This document shows, one piece after another, positions 20,075 through 29,789 of a stretch of DNA of 64,000 bases. The stretch covers positions 1-64,000 of the forward strand of contig JAUCBJ010007152.1 of assembly GCA_032718475.1 (NCBI GenBank), read 5' to 3'. The position numbers and the translations under genes are program-made. How positions within the stretch are numbered: the stretch's first letter is position 1; every line of letters begins with the position of its first letter. The notes under the pieces are model-generated. The model saw only the letters and a program-made list of their open reading frames with translations, was not told where the DNA came from and searched no databases. Origin of the DNA: Nemertoderma westbladi. Lineage: Eukaryota > Xenacoelomorpha > Nemertodermatida > Nemertodermatidae.

Positions 20075-22918
20075 TTACACAGATAGAAGTACTTCCCAAC
20101 GGTCCCGTAAAGTCGAGGACGTACAAATATTAAAACAAACTGAAAGTAAATCGTTACTAGAAGACGCTACTCGCCTTGCGAGCGAGCCTGCCGCAACCCT
20201 ACATATTGCTACAAAAGTATTAACTCGATTATTTACAAAAATTGTATCCGCGTCATCACAGCGACTATACTTAAAAAGTAACCTGAACGCAGTATTGTAG
20301 GCTACACGGACCTTACGCAGTTCCTCAACTCTAAATATACTCCACAATGAAGTACAATAAAGACTGTAACAATAAGTTTTAAATAGCGCTCGTTTCACTG
20401 GCAATGAGCAACCGCCAAAGAAACGTGCTAACTGGTTACCACGGCGATAAAGAGAACGCTTAGCAACCATCATATCAGACTCATCTGACAGTGAACTACT
20501 AAGTATGTGTCCTAGATAAGTAAGTTCTTTTACGCAAGGTATTATTTTACCACATAAATAAACATCCCCAGATCTACCTAGTTTACATGTGTGAAAATAT
20601 AAACACTTAGATTTACCGGGGTTATACAGAATATCGTGATCGATACCATACTTTTCACAGATTCGTAATAGCACTCTCAGACCCTGAATACTAGGGGCCA
20701 AGACACAAAGGTCGTCGGCGTAAAGTAAGTTATTTAACCTACTGGACCCAACTTTACATCCTACAGAAGCACGATTTAATAATTTACTCAAATCATTAAG
20801 ATAAATGTTGAACAAAAGAGGAGACAACAACGAGCCTTGTCGTACAGAGTTACCGACACGAAAACCAGCTGAGGTAGCATTACCCCAGGTTACAGTTAGC
20901 ACTTGGTTAGTGTACCAGTAGAATAAAATACGTACTATACACACGGGTACTTTGAGATTTAATAATTTCTGAAAAAGTTTGTAATAATTAACCCGATCGA
21001 ACGCTTTAGAGGCGTCTAAGAATGCCACATAAACAGGCGAGTCACGGGAGATATATAAATGAACTGTTTCTTTAAGAACATATATACAAGTCTCGGTACC
21101 CAGTCCTGGACTAAAACCAAATTGATTGTCGGTCAATTTCGTTTTTCCCTTAATTCTACCAAATATACAAGATTCAAACACTTTAGCACAAATATTAGAT
21201 ATATTTATAGGCCTATAATTATCCTTATCAGACAAAGAGGCATTCTTATTCTTTACAATAGGAAACAAAGCACAAACCATAAATGAACTAGGAAGATATC
21301 CATGCGTTAATAATGCATTAAACAATAACGATAAAATAACACAGAGCTTATCACCGGCATACATAAAATGTTCCGGACAGACGCCATCGGGCCCGGCGGT
21401 CTTCCCGCCATTCAGCCCCTCAATAGCCGATTTTACTTCGCGAGGGGAAACATGAGTTTTCCCCTCACCATCCCAATTTTCAAAGGTTTTCTTTAGAGAC
21501 GAGATATCTTTCTCGTTGACGTCAACTGAGTTAAAAATACGTTCATAATTACCACGAAACAGATCAGCAATATCCGCGTCAGAATGAGCGTCACCAACTG
21601 AAGACGCTCTAGGGATTCTAGAATTAGTTATTTTTTGGGTTTGACGCCAAAAGTCCTTATTAGAAGCGAGAAATGAATCGGCCAATTTATCATTCCGAAT
21701 CTCCTTCTCTCGGGCTCTACAGTTACGTAGAGCCAATTTATATTGAGCTGACGTTTTCCTTTTTACTTCCCAAAGCAACCCCGTTTTAGGGTTTCCATTT
21801 TCCCGCCAAATACGGAAGGCCTCACGAGAGGCCTCACGTTTTTCTTTCACAGATTCATTCCAACCGGGGACCACTGGTTTGTTAGAGCCCCCCGTTTTAG
21901 AATCCGGAAAACATTCCGAACCAGAATTTTTCAAAATACGCATAACATTATCATGTAGCAACTGAAATTGTAACAAATGTGCCTCGTTGCAACAATGTAC
22001 ATCAGAACAAATAATTGCTTCGTGGGGCAATATAATATCAGAAAATAAAACATTAGTACGATCGGCATATGCACGTTTCATGTTATTATCTACTTTGTCC
22101 CAGAAGGGGGCGCTATAATTCTTACGTGAGTCATTATTCAAATTATTAGTTCCATTACAAAAATTATCACACTGCGAAAAAATAAATTTGAATGAAATAG
22201 GCATATGATCAAAATCTGACACCTCATACAGTATCTTCATATCCAAAATTAACTTATGAAATTCGCAACTCGATATCACGTGGTCGAGCCAAGACACGGT
22301 ACCGTGTACATGGCTCGTGTATGTGAACGAGTTACTAGGTAACAAATGAGAGTCAGAAATATACAGCTTTTCATTGTCGCAAAATTTCATAAGTTCCTTG
22401 CCAAAGCTTCGGCGCGGGTCAGCGTTAAAGTCTCCCAATATACAGTTACTAGTAAAAGTATTAAAATCAATGATCGAACCACATTTACCCAATAATTCAG
22501 AGAAATGGTCCATATTATCGTCCGATTGGCACGGCATATAAACATTGAGAAAAAGGCTCTGTGGGCCATCCGGGGCGCCAACCCGCAGACCCATAATACG
22601 CTCCACATTGAACTCCTGAAAATTAATATAAGGAGCCAATGGCTTGCGCCATAAAGCCGCCAAACCGCCATGTGGCCTACCCACCCTCGGGCCGAGGGAC
22701 AGGTCGACTGAGGAGACTCCCCTACCAAAAAAACTATCGTGGATAGAATTCAGTTTATGCAGATCTTGCTTTACCATCCAAGTTTCCTGTAAAAAAACAA
22801 TATCATGACTGTCTAGCAACTTAGTAACGTGGGGCAGGTTATTATCAATGCCATTACAGTTAAATGTACATATACGGAGTGAACTAGATATGGGTTCCAT
22901 CACGCTTTCTGGGACCAT
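20075..22918 (-). CDS. LINE ORF2: AP-endonuclease and reverse transcriptase
   Basis: A 947-residue ORF with an intact reading frame. The N-terminal ~230 residues are an exonuclease/endonuclease/phosphatase-type endonuclease with FNCNG, FLQETW, GGLAALW, NVYMP, GDFNAD and SWLDHVI. The reverse transcriptase occupies about residues 490-760 with AFLDASKAFDRVN, RQGSLLSPLLFNIYLND and catalytic LLYADD. The protein nicks target DNA and primes cDNA from it. The start ATG at 22918 overlaps ORF1 in another frame; a second in-frame ATG is at 22900. The C-terminus is short with no RNase H. Assigned to the Jockey/CR1-like group on gross architecture; the exact clade needs a tree. Confidence 0.92.
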   Translation of the reverse strand: MVPESVMEPISSSLRICTFNCNGIDNNLPHVTKLLDSHDIVFLQETWMVKQDLHKLNSIHDSFFGRGVSSVDLSLGPRVGRPHGGLAALWRKPLAPYINFQEFNVERIMGLRVGAPDGPQSLFLNVYMPCQSDDNMDHFSELLGKCGSIIDFNTFTSNCILGDFNADPRRSFGKELMKFCDNEKLYISDSHLLPSNSFTYTSHVHGTVSWLDHVISSCEFHKLILDMKILYEVSDFDHMPISFKFIFSQCDNFCNGTNNLNNDSRKNYSAPFWDKVDNNMKRAYADRTNVLFSDIILPHEAIICSDVHCCNEAHLLQFQLLHDNVMRILKNSGSECFPDSKTGGSNKPVVPGWNESVKEKREASREAFRIWRENGNPKTGLLWEVKRKTSAQYKLALRNCRAREKEIRNDKLADSFLASNKDFWRQTQKITNSRIPRASSVGDAHSDADIADLFRGNYERIFNSVDVNEKDISSLKKTFENWDGEGKTHVSPREVKSAIEGLNGGKTAGPDGVCPEHFMYAGDKLCVILSLLFNALLTHGYLPSSFMVCALFPIVKNKNASLSDKDNYRPINISNICAKVFESCIFGRIKGKTKLTDNQFGFSPGLGTETCIYVLKETVHLYISRDSPVYVAFLDASKAFDRVNYYKLFQKLLNLKVPVCIVRILFYWYTNQVLTVTWGNATSAGFRVGNSVRQGSLLSPLLFNIYLNDLSKLLNRASVGCKVGSSRLNNLLYADDLCVLAPSIQGLRVLLRICEKYGIDHDILYNPGKSKCLYFHTCKLGRSGDVYLCGKIIPCVKELTYLGHILSSSLSDESDMMVAKRSLYRRGNQLARFFGGCSLPVKRALFKTYCYSLYCTSLWSIFRVEELRKVRVAYNTAFRLLFKYSRCDDADTIFVNNRVNTFVAICRVAAGSLARRVASSSNDLLSVCFNICTSSTLRDRWEVLLSV

Positions 22919-24070
22919 AGAATGAGCCTGGGCCCCAATACTCGTACGGCTTTATCATGCTAAACCTAGGCCAAATGGCCGGGTTCGATAGCCGCTCATA
23001 CACATCGTGGTCTCGAGTGGAGATGATGAACGAACTGTAGTCGTCAAACTTCTTCTTCGAGTTAGCAACAACCGACACCGTCTCAATATCGTGTTTGTTC
23101 TTCAGAAAGTCCACTATAGAATCCGATGTAGCCGTGGGCTGCAGTCGCGTTACGAACAGCTTCTTCAGAGCCGGCTGTTTCTCCACAGCCTGCAACTCAG
23201 CAAATTCTCCGGTTCCTGAAACCAGCGGCTTGCGCGATCGTCTCTTTCTGAGATATTGCGTAAAGCCATCTTTATCAGGAACAGAATCCAACTCACCTAA
23301 CCGCTCCGGCGGTCGGGGGGCTGCCGGAGGACCGGCTCCTCTCCCGCGACCCAAACCCGAAGAAGGAACATATCTCGGGTTAGACGCCGGGGGCGCACCG
23401 AGCCTCGAGGAAGCCCCGGGGGCGGATTGGGCGGAAGACAACGCGTCCCGGTAAGGCAACTCCATAATGGTGGGAGTAGGCCCGCGAGAGTCGTTAATAA
23501 CACTGAACGAGGTAGTCGAGGAATCGATACCCTCCGAGAGACCCGCGCATGAACGCGAGTGATCCATGAAGCCTAAAGTAGGCGCAGGCCTAAGCAGAGC
23601 ACGATCGCCGGATTCGACACAATGCTGGTTGCGCAATATCTCAAACTCGTTTCTCAGTTCCAGTACATCGCCTTGCCGTGCAGTACTACCGATATTTGTC
23701 GTGTTCCTAGCAACTTCCACCCGTAAGTCGGACAGAATAGATCGTAAGTCCCTCAGGTCATCAGATTGAACCATTGCCTCTACCGCTTTACGGTCAGTAG
23801 GAGGTAGGCGGCAGGGATTTAAAGCGAAGAAGGTAGGTCTCGCTGGAGCGTCTACAAAGGCGTTCTCGTTAAATACCATATAGATATCGGAGGCATGGCT
23901 AATTTTCTTTTTATTCCCCATGCGACCGACCCAAGCAGGAAGAGGTCTTCCGGAAACCGCACATTTCGTTGTTTCGTGAAAGAGCAGCCGTTTAGCCTCT
24001 ACAACCTCTTCCAAGGAGTAGAAACTGTTGACAATAGACAAAAGGGACTGTTTAAAACTGTTCAAAAGGG
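22884..24070 (-). CDS. LINE ORF1 (5'-truncated)
   Basis: About 395 codons within the element. The first part has FYSLEEVVEAKRLLF, resembling the conserved N-terminal segment of CR1-type ORF1 proteins. The middle is Pro/Gly/Arg-rich, with GLGRGRGAGPPAAPRPP. The C-terminal ~110 residues have KKLFVTRLQPTATSDSIVDF and DDYSSFIISTRD, an RNA-recognition-like fold common in these proteins. It would be the RNA-binding partner of ORF2. No ATG exists in frame near the element's 5' end; the first is at 23921, so the true start was probably lost by 5' truncation. Confidence 0.75.
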
Positions 24071-25619
24071 ACCTATAGAACAATCGAGAATTTTCTCGAT
24101 TGATTGCAGCACAAATTTGCTATAAAAGGGTGCGATTTGTTCATTAGTTATTATTCTCTCAGTTATTCAGTTATCTGATATTTGTTTATTCTGTCATTAG
24201 TTTTCAGATTACATTGTATTATAATTATATCTTCTGTAATAAAGTCAGAATTATCGCTAATCTGCTTTTCCTATCTGTTTTACCATGGATTCACTACGGT
24301 GAACAAACTTAGGGACAGGATGGCCGGCTAGAGATCGGGCCGCAGCAATGAACGGGAACATCGGAGGAATGTAGACGAGAGACAACCCGCAATACCATCT
24401 AGAGTTATTCGCCCATCGCCTGAAAGGTTAGACAGCGTTCGATCCTTGCTACCTAAGTGTAAGACCAAAAGATCAAAAGGTAGACGTAGTGACACGCTGT
24501 AAGCCTAAAATTACATCATAGGGACTGTACTGTCTTGATTCAGAAAAAACCGCAGTAGACCTTCATATTCCTACGGGGGGAGGGAGAGAGCGCAGGCAGA
24601 TACTAGTACGCAGATAGGACGTAGGCACACCGGTACAAGGCATACACATTGGTTAGGGTGCAGCAAACTGTACGCTTAACTCTTGCTAAGTACAGGTGCG
24701 TCTGTGACTATTTGCCGTACAACGGTGTCCATTGCATTAGAACTTGTAGGCTAGGGGGGTTGCTGTGTTTTCACCTGAATTGGGATTGTACCGTTCAGGC
24801 GGTAGGGCAGTTTACTGGTTTACACTAGGCGCAAATAAATTGAGGCTATCAGGGATATACTAACATCTACCGTGTCCCCGCCAACGCCCTAATAGGAAGT
24901 TACCCGGACTACCTGGGTGACTAAAATTCTAGATAGGAGCCAGGATAGCTATTAGTACCTGTACGCCTACAGTAGTAAACTAACACATCTCTTCTTAGTA
25001 TCAGGGACCTGGTACCTAAAATTGCCGAATTCTGGGCGTAGTATTAACCTTATGCCTGAATTTGAGTCCTGGAAATACGCAAGAGGGGAAGGAACCTTAT
25101 CATTCGTGAGTATTAGACCTACAAGTTACAAAATTAGAATATTCGTAAAATGCACACCGTACCCAGTAATTATATATGTGAAGGAGCAAAACTGTTTTTG
25201 ACCGTTCAGAATTAACACACGCGCGTTAGAAATTATTTACACCTCAAAATATATAAAATTAACTTTCGTCCTTACTGCACTTTGCCCGCTAGTTAGACAT
25301 CTCCAAATATCTGCCTCTGTACCTAGCTAGCGTCCCTTTTGCCCAACCATATAAATCACACCGCGGCAAAGTATACGAGCCCCTTAGTCCGTCAGTGAGT
25401 CAGCCTGATTTTAGGATTCGCTGCGCGGGATTTTTGTTTTATCGAAGTTTGTCTGCTCGTAGACTGTTTTCTGCCTCACCGGTTATAAGAGATCGATACT
25501 GCAATATATTCGCTTACTTAGAGTTTACTGTTTTGGTGAGAAGGTCGGATTTATGATTTGATTCACAAACTTTACAGTAGGATATTGCAGGTATTGTTAC
25601 TGTCTCTTCGAATACCTTA

Positions 25620-27041
25620 TTAGTGAACGTTGTAAAAATAAAAAAATATGATATGGGCCAAATAGCCTACTGTGTGGTATGAATTTTAAGAGCATGGGTA
25701 CTATTAACACGTTTTAAACGATATAAAAAAAACTGGCCTTGATGCTACAGCACTACTTTTAAAAATCCCTCCATTTGTTTCTATCCTATAATTACAGTCA
25801 GCTATGGTGATGGGTTTTTTATGATATTTGTAAGATGTGTATTTTAAATTTGAAAGGTTTTTATACTTTAACCCTCCCCCGGTAACATGGGGTAAAATAA
25901 TACCCAAAGGGGATAAATTTTGATATTTTTCGACAATCTCTCATCTTATGTATGTCCAACTTCATAGTATCTTCCAAAAAAATTGTAATCTAACGATTGT
26001 GTGGGTCAAACCCATAAAATTTTGTTTATGAAAAATGTTATGGCCCCTTAATTTGAAAACAACTTAGTTAGGTAAGATGGGGTATAAAAATACCCCCTTT
26101 TTCAGTTTGTTGCTGTATTTAATAACGTTATGGTGCTCGTTTAGTGGTGCTTTGTGGCTCATTTTGGTTTCATTGGAACAACAACGGTCGATTTAGTTGT
26201 ACTAGACAGCTAGAGGCATGTTTTAACTTTGTCTTTTAAGACCAAATTATCAGTATTATGAAGCTACCGTACTGTATTGTGTATGGCCTGTATTTCACAA
26301 TCCAAGACTTCGGCCTAATCGCGATGCGATAGATTGCTAAGTATATGTGAATAACTCTTATTGTAGGCTTTCTTAGTGGTGTTCTGGCCTTTTGGGTCTC
26401 ATTTTGGGTTAATTGTAGGCCTACAGTTGTACAGTAGCGCGTTGTACCACCCTTGCATTGTGAGTGGGGAATTACAGTAGAAAAAATTTAGTCAAACATG
26501 CAGTTAGATCAAGGCATTCATTACTTACATAAGGCGTTGTAAATTGAGCTATATCATTCGTGAGTTTTCATTTACAATAGCAATAACTTGCCTTCTATAT
26601 ATAAACTTTATAGACTTATTAGAGAGAGCTAGCGTCGTTGTTCGCACTTATGGTGTACCGCTGGCCCTGCGGTTAATAGCGCGTTGTACCACCCTTTCAT
26701 TGCGAGTGGGGAATTAGAAACAATTTAGTTGCAGATAGATGCAGTTAGATCACGGCATTCATTTATTACATAGGGCGTTAAGCCTTGGCATACTATAGGG
26801 CTTCTAAAGGGGACATATGTAATGTACTGTATAACGAATATTTGTTTATACAGTATCTTATTCGCACAACTTACAGACGATAGGCCTATTGTTCCCACAA
26901 CTTACAATCTTATCTACAAATATACATTCAATTAAAAGTATATAATCATAATATATATTATGATACATAATATATTATCTGGATATAATCAAACTATCTT
27001 AATTCAATTTAGGCCTACAGTTATCAATATATCCCACAATA
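25620..27041. other. Repeat-bearing spacer
   Basis: No gene supported. A roughly 100-bp block is duplicated imperfectly: GCGCGTTGTACCACCCTT...GTGGGGAATTA...GCAGTTAGATCA...GGCATTCATT at about 26438-26545 and 26675-26775. Two ATGGGGTA(A/T)AA...ATACCC short palindromes occur at about 25889-25910 and 26075-26096. Both may belong to non-autonomous elements whose ends I could not define. Confidence 0.5.
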
Positions 27042-27239
27042 ATGAACTTAAGTGACAAATGCAGCATTTGTCAGTATTCAATGATCCGGAAACACACTGT
27101 GAGGTTACTTCCATGTCGGCACTTACTTCACGAAACATGTAGTATTCCGATCATAGGAGCAAACTCACCAACTTGCCGGAATTGCCGCGCAGAAGTAGTA
27201 GAATCGGCCCTGGTTAATAGAACAACCTCCCTTAACTAA
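27042..27239 (+). CDS. Small RING-finger ORF
   Basis: 65 residues starting at ATG 27042. The pattern is CSIC...C-R-H-L-L-H-E-T-C...CRNC, a RING-H2-type cross-brace with C-x2-C, C-x-H-x2-H-x2-C and C-x2-C. RING domains recruit E2 ubiquitin-conjugating enzymes. It ends 6 bp before a helix-turn-helix segment of a DDE transposase in another frame, so it may be the N-terminal exon or partner ORF of that transposon rather than a host gene. Short length and isolation make host function unlikely. Confidence 0.6.
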   Translation: MNLSDKCSICQYSMIRKHTVRLLPCRHLLHETCSIPIIGANSPTCRNCRAEVVESALVNRTTSLN

Positions 27240-27244
27240 ATAAT

Positions 27245-28281
27245 ACCGATAGGGATCGTCAGTTGATTGTTGAATCAGGAAACCGAGGTGAAGAGTGGAA
27301 TGCATTAGCCAATACCCTTGGCGTCAATTATAAAACCGTGTATCAATGGATTCGATCGGAAAAAAGGAAACCCAAAGGGGGTTAATAGAATTAATTAGTA
27401 ATGTTGTTCTGGAACACAAGATAAGCTGGCTTGAGGAAAATCCATGCATAACACTTCGAATGATTAAATCCAGGCTGATGGTGAGTCACAATATAAACGT
27501 TTGTCTGTCAACCATATCGAATGCCCTGGATGGTTTGTCTTTTATGAAATCGTTACACCACCAGCCAATTAGCATGAACAACGACATCAATAAACAAAAA
27601 CGACGTGAATATGTTCAAGTTATCAACGAATACATTCGCCAGGGGCGTCAAGTCATGTGGCTGGACGAGACAAATTTTAACTTGTTTTTACTTCGGAGAA
27701 ACGGCTGTTCAAGAGTAGGAAATAGAGCTATTCTTACTTTAACAGCCACACGTTGTCCAAACATTCATCTTATTGGTGCTATAACAATGAACAGTGTGGT
27801 TAAGATGGATACAGGGGGGGGGGGGGGGGGGGGTGGGTCTTTTCCGTGGGAAACTGCGAATGAATGGGTTCAAGGTGCTCTGGGTCAATGGGTAGATGGA
27901 TGGTTCGCTTCAAACGAACTTGTTGTCGTCGCCAACAACGCGCCTTGCCACAATCGTCTACTGTTAGTTTTTGCCGAAAGTCAAGCTGTATTCGTAAAAC
28001 TCGGTCCATATAGCCCAATGTTACCCATCGAAACTACGATTTGGTGTAAGATTAAATCGTACGTTATATCAGCAATAACTGTCCCCGAAGTTAGCGGAGT
28101 TGGTTTAGGAGAAAAGCGATTGCAATATCTTGAACAGTTAATCGATATTTCCAGGGCCACTGTTACAGTCGGAGACTGCTCAAGGGCAGCGCATGCAGTA
28201 CGGCGATATACAGATATAGACGGTACTCCTATAGCAATACAGCCTATTTTCTATTCGCTCTCCTGGCATTTAACAGTTTAA
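27245..28281 (+). pseudogene. IS630/Tc1-mariner-like DDE transposase, decayed
   Basis: 27245-27376 encodes a helix-turn-helix (WNALANTLGVNYKTVYQWI) in one frame; the remainder is in another frame from about 27346. The frame changes close to a GGGGG tract. The catalytic region has VMWLDETNFNLF (first Asp), VVVANNAPCH where relatives have D-N-A-P-C-H, so the second Asp appears as Asn, and LGPYSPMLPIETTIW near the third acidic residue. A 20-base G run at 27814-27833 sits within the ORF and encodes a Gly tract between conserved segments. Frameshift, altered Asp and poly-G indicate an inactive copy. No terminal inverted repeats were identified. Confidence 0.7.
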
Positions 28282-28307
28282 TCATCAATACTAGTCTACA
28301 ATACAGA

Positions 28308-29517
28308 ATGGCTGCAGCAGCAGCCCCAGCCAGAGGTACCCGATTTACAAATGTCTGTAAAGCATTTAATTCAGATACAGACTGGTGGGAAACATACACA
28401 ATTATGTTCAATACCAAACTATGTACTACAGATTAGAACCATCCAGATGGTACACAAATGGACAATGATGCCATTCTACAAGCAAAAACGGACATGTTTA
28501 TTGCTAATTGCAGTTTGCAAACTATTGATTTGCTGAATGATCTGATGTACCCATCAGATATCACCAAGGAACCATTCGACAGTTTAGAACGAACACTGAA
28601 GCAATATTTTCTAAAAGGAAAATCAAAACAGATAGAAAGGCGACGATTCAACCAATGTGTACAGAGTCCTGAAGAATCAATCACTGACTACGCCAAACGG
28701 TTGCGGAATATTGCACGCAACTGTCAGTTTGGAGATTCTCTAGATGGGCGACTGAGTGAGCAACTGGCTGCTGGAGTTCTTAATGAAAATCTCGCAACCG
28801 AACTCATTCACAAAGATGATCCCACTTTTCCAGAGGCACTACTAACTGCTGTCAATTATGAAGAAGCGTACAAAATTGCACAAAGTCGCAAAGTAACTTC
28901 AAAAGTCGATGTGGGACACATTACAACACAACCATTTGGTGGAAAGAAATTTAATTACGGGAAGAAAAATAATCCTCGATGGAAATCCTACAGGATATAC
29001 ACCCAATCACAACCAGTTTACACAAGCTACAGGTGTTACATGTCATCGATATAGTAAATCAGGACACAAAGTTCCACAATGTAGACTTCCATCCCATGTT
29101 GAGTGTTGTTTCTGCCATTTACGAGGTCATACCGTGTCTGCATGTATAAGGAAACAAAAAGGCTCATTTACACATACTGAATCAATGGTGACAGCAAAGA
29201 CAACTGGTAGATCTAATAGAGGCAACACCAATGCTGTTTCGGTTCAAAATGATGAATATGATGATATATTCCTGAGCCATACGGAGTTTGAAGACCAGAC
29301 TACAGATGAATCTATAGCTAACGATCCTGTTACATTACCAAAGGTAAAACCTATTATACTACATATTAATGTACAACAGCAGTTATTAGAAATGCAATAT
29401 GATCAACGAATCACAGCATCATATCATTTGAGACATATATGCTTAAATTCTCTGACATTAAATTACATACATGTACAGCTAAATTATGTGGTTACTTCCA
29501 TGGAAGCACTGAAATAG
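28308..29517 (+). pseudogene. Ty3/gypsy Gag remnant with zinc knuckles
   Basis: The ATG at 28308 opens a capsid-type Gag, interrupted by TAG at 28434-28436 and then open in the same frame to 29054 (ESITDYAKRLRNIARNC is typical of retrotransposon capsid). The nucleocapsid continues in another frame from about 29020 to 29517: the first knuckle CHRYSKSGHKVPQC has Tyr in place of the second Cys, the second, CCFCHLRGHTVSAC, is intact. The protease that should follow is not recognisable. Confidence 0.7.
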
Positions 29518-29723
29518 AAGGTGTTATATATGTCGATATTCAAGGCCATATTCATAAGACGTTCATATTCAAGTACCAGATTACAGAAAGATTATTGGCT
29601 TACCTCTTATCGTAACAAAAAATGATACCTCCAGATCAATGCCATTATTCGGTTTATATTGGTTACAACGATTTCAATTAATTGGTGGTAATACAGATGA
29701 CTTATTACAAAAAACACAGATCG

Positions 29724-29783
29724 AAAGTTCTGATATCTATATCGATATTGTGTCTACAATATCGATATAGATATCAGAACTTT
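29724..29783. repeat. Perfect 26-bp inverted repeat with 8-base loop
   Basis: Left arm 29724-29749, loop 29750-29757, right arm 29758-29783; all 26 pairs match. It lies between the gag and RT remnants, where protease coding would be expected. A perfect hairpin of this size inside a decayed element suggests a recent inverted duplication by templated repair, or an inserted miniature element. Confidence 0.9.
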
Positions 29784-29789
29784 ACGATG

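Larger units (their letters stand above)
19768..24070 (-). mobile_element. Jockey/CR1-like LINE nested in the BEL/Pao 3' LTR
   Basis: The element lies on the minus strand. ACCTAT at 19762-19767 is repeated at 24071-24076, a 6-bp target duplication. Its 3' end is the plus-strand (TTTA)n at 19768-19790, a microsatellite-like tail. It encodes ORF1 and an EN-RT ORF2 overlapping by 35 bp. The 5' end seems truncated: the open ORF1 frame runs into LTR sequence and its first internal ATG is at 23921. The insertion must postdate the BEL/Pao insertion. Confidence 0.9.
19402..25614 (+). repeat. 3' LTR of the BEL/Pao element, interrupted
   Basis: LTR bases 19402-19767 and 24071-25614 together equal the 1,904-bp 5' LTR once the 6-bp duplication created by the nested LINE is counted once. 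The interruption falls in U3, upstream of the TATA box, so TATA (24121) and AATAAA (24238) are intact. Differences from the 5' LTR are single substitutions such as AATGAATGGG to AATGAACGGG and GATATGAC to GATAGGAC. Confidence 0.95.
5016..25619 (+). mobile_element. BEL/Pao LTR retrotransposon, nearly complete, with a nested LINE in its 3' LTR
   Basis: Two copies of a 1,904-bp repeat (5021-6924, and 19402-19767 plus 24071-25614) flank gag, pol and a third ORF. The flanking pentamer CCTTA at 5016-5020 recurs at 25615-25619 as target-site duplication. I counted about five substitutions between the LTRs, about 99.7% identity, so the insertion is recent. Removing the nested LINE leaves about 16.3 kb, very large for BEL/Pao elements, which are usually 5-9 kb. 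The excess lies in the long LTRs, a 1,144-codon gag, a repetitive linker inside pol, and the region after pol. Confidence 0.95.
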
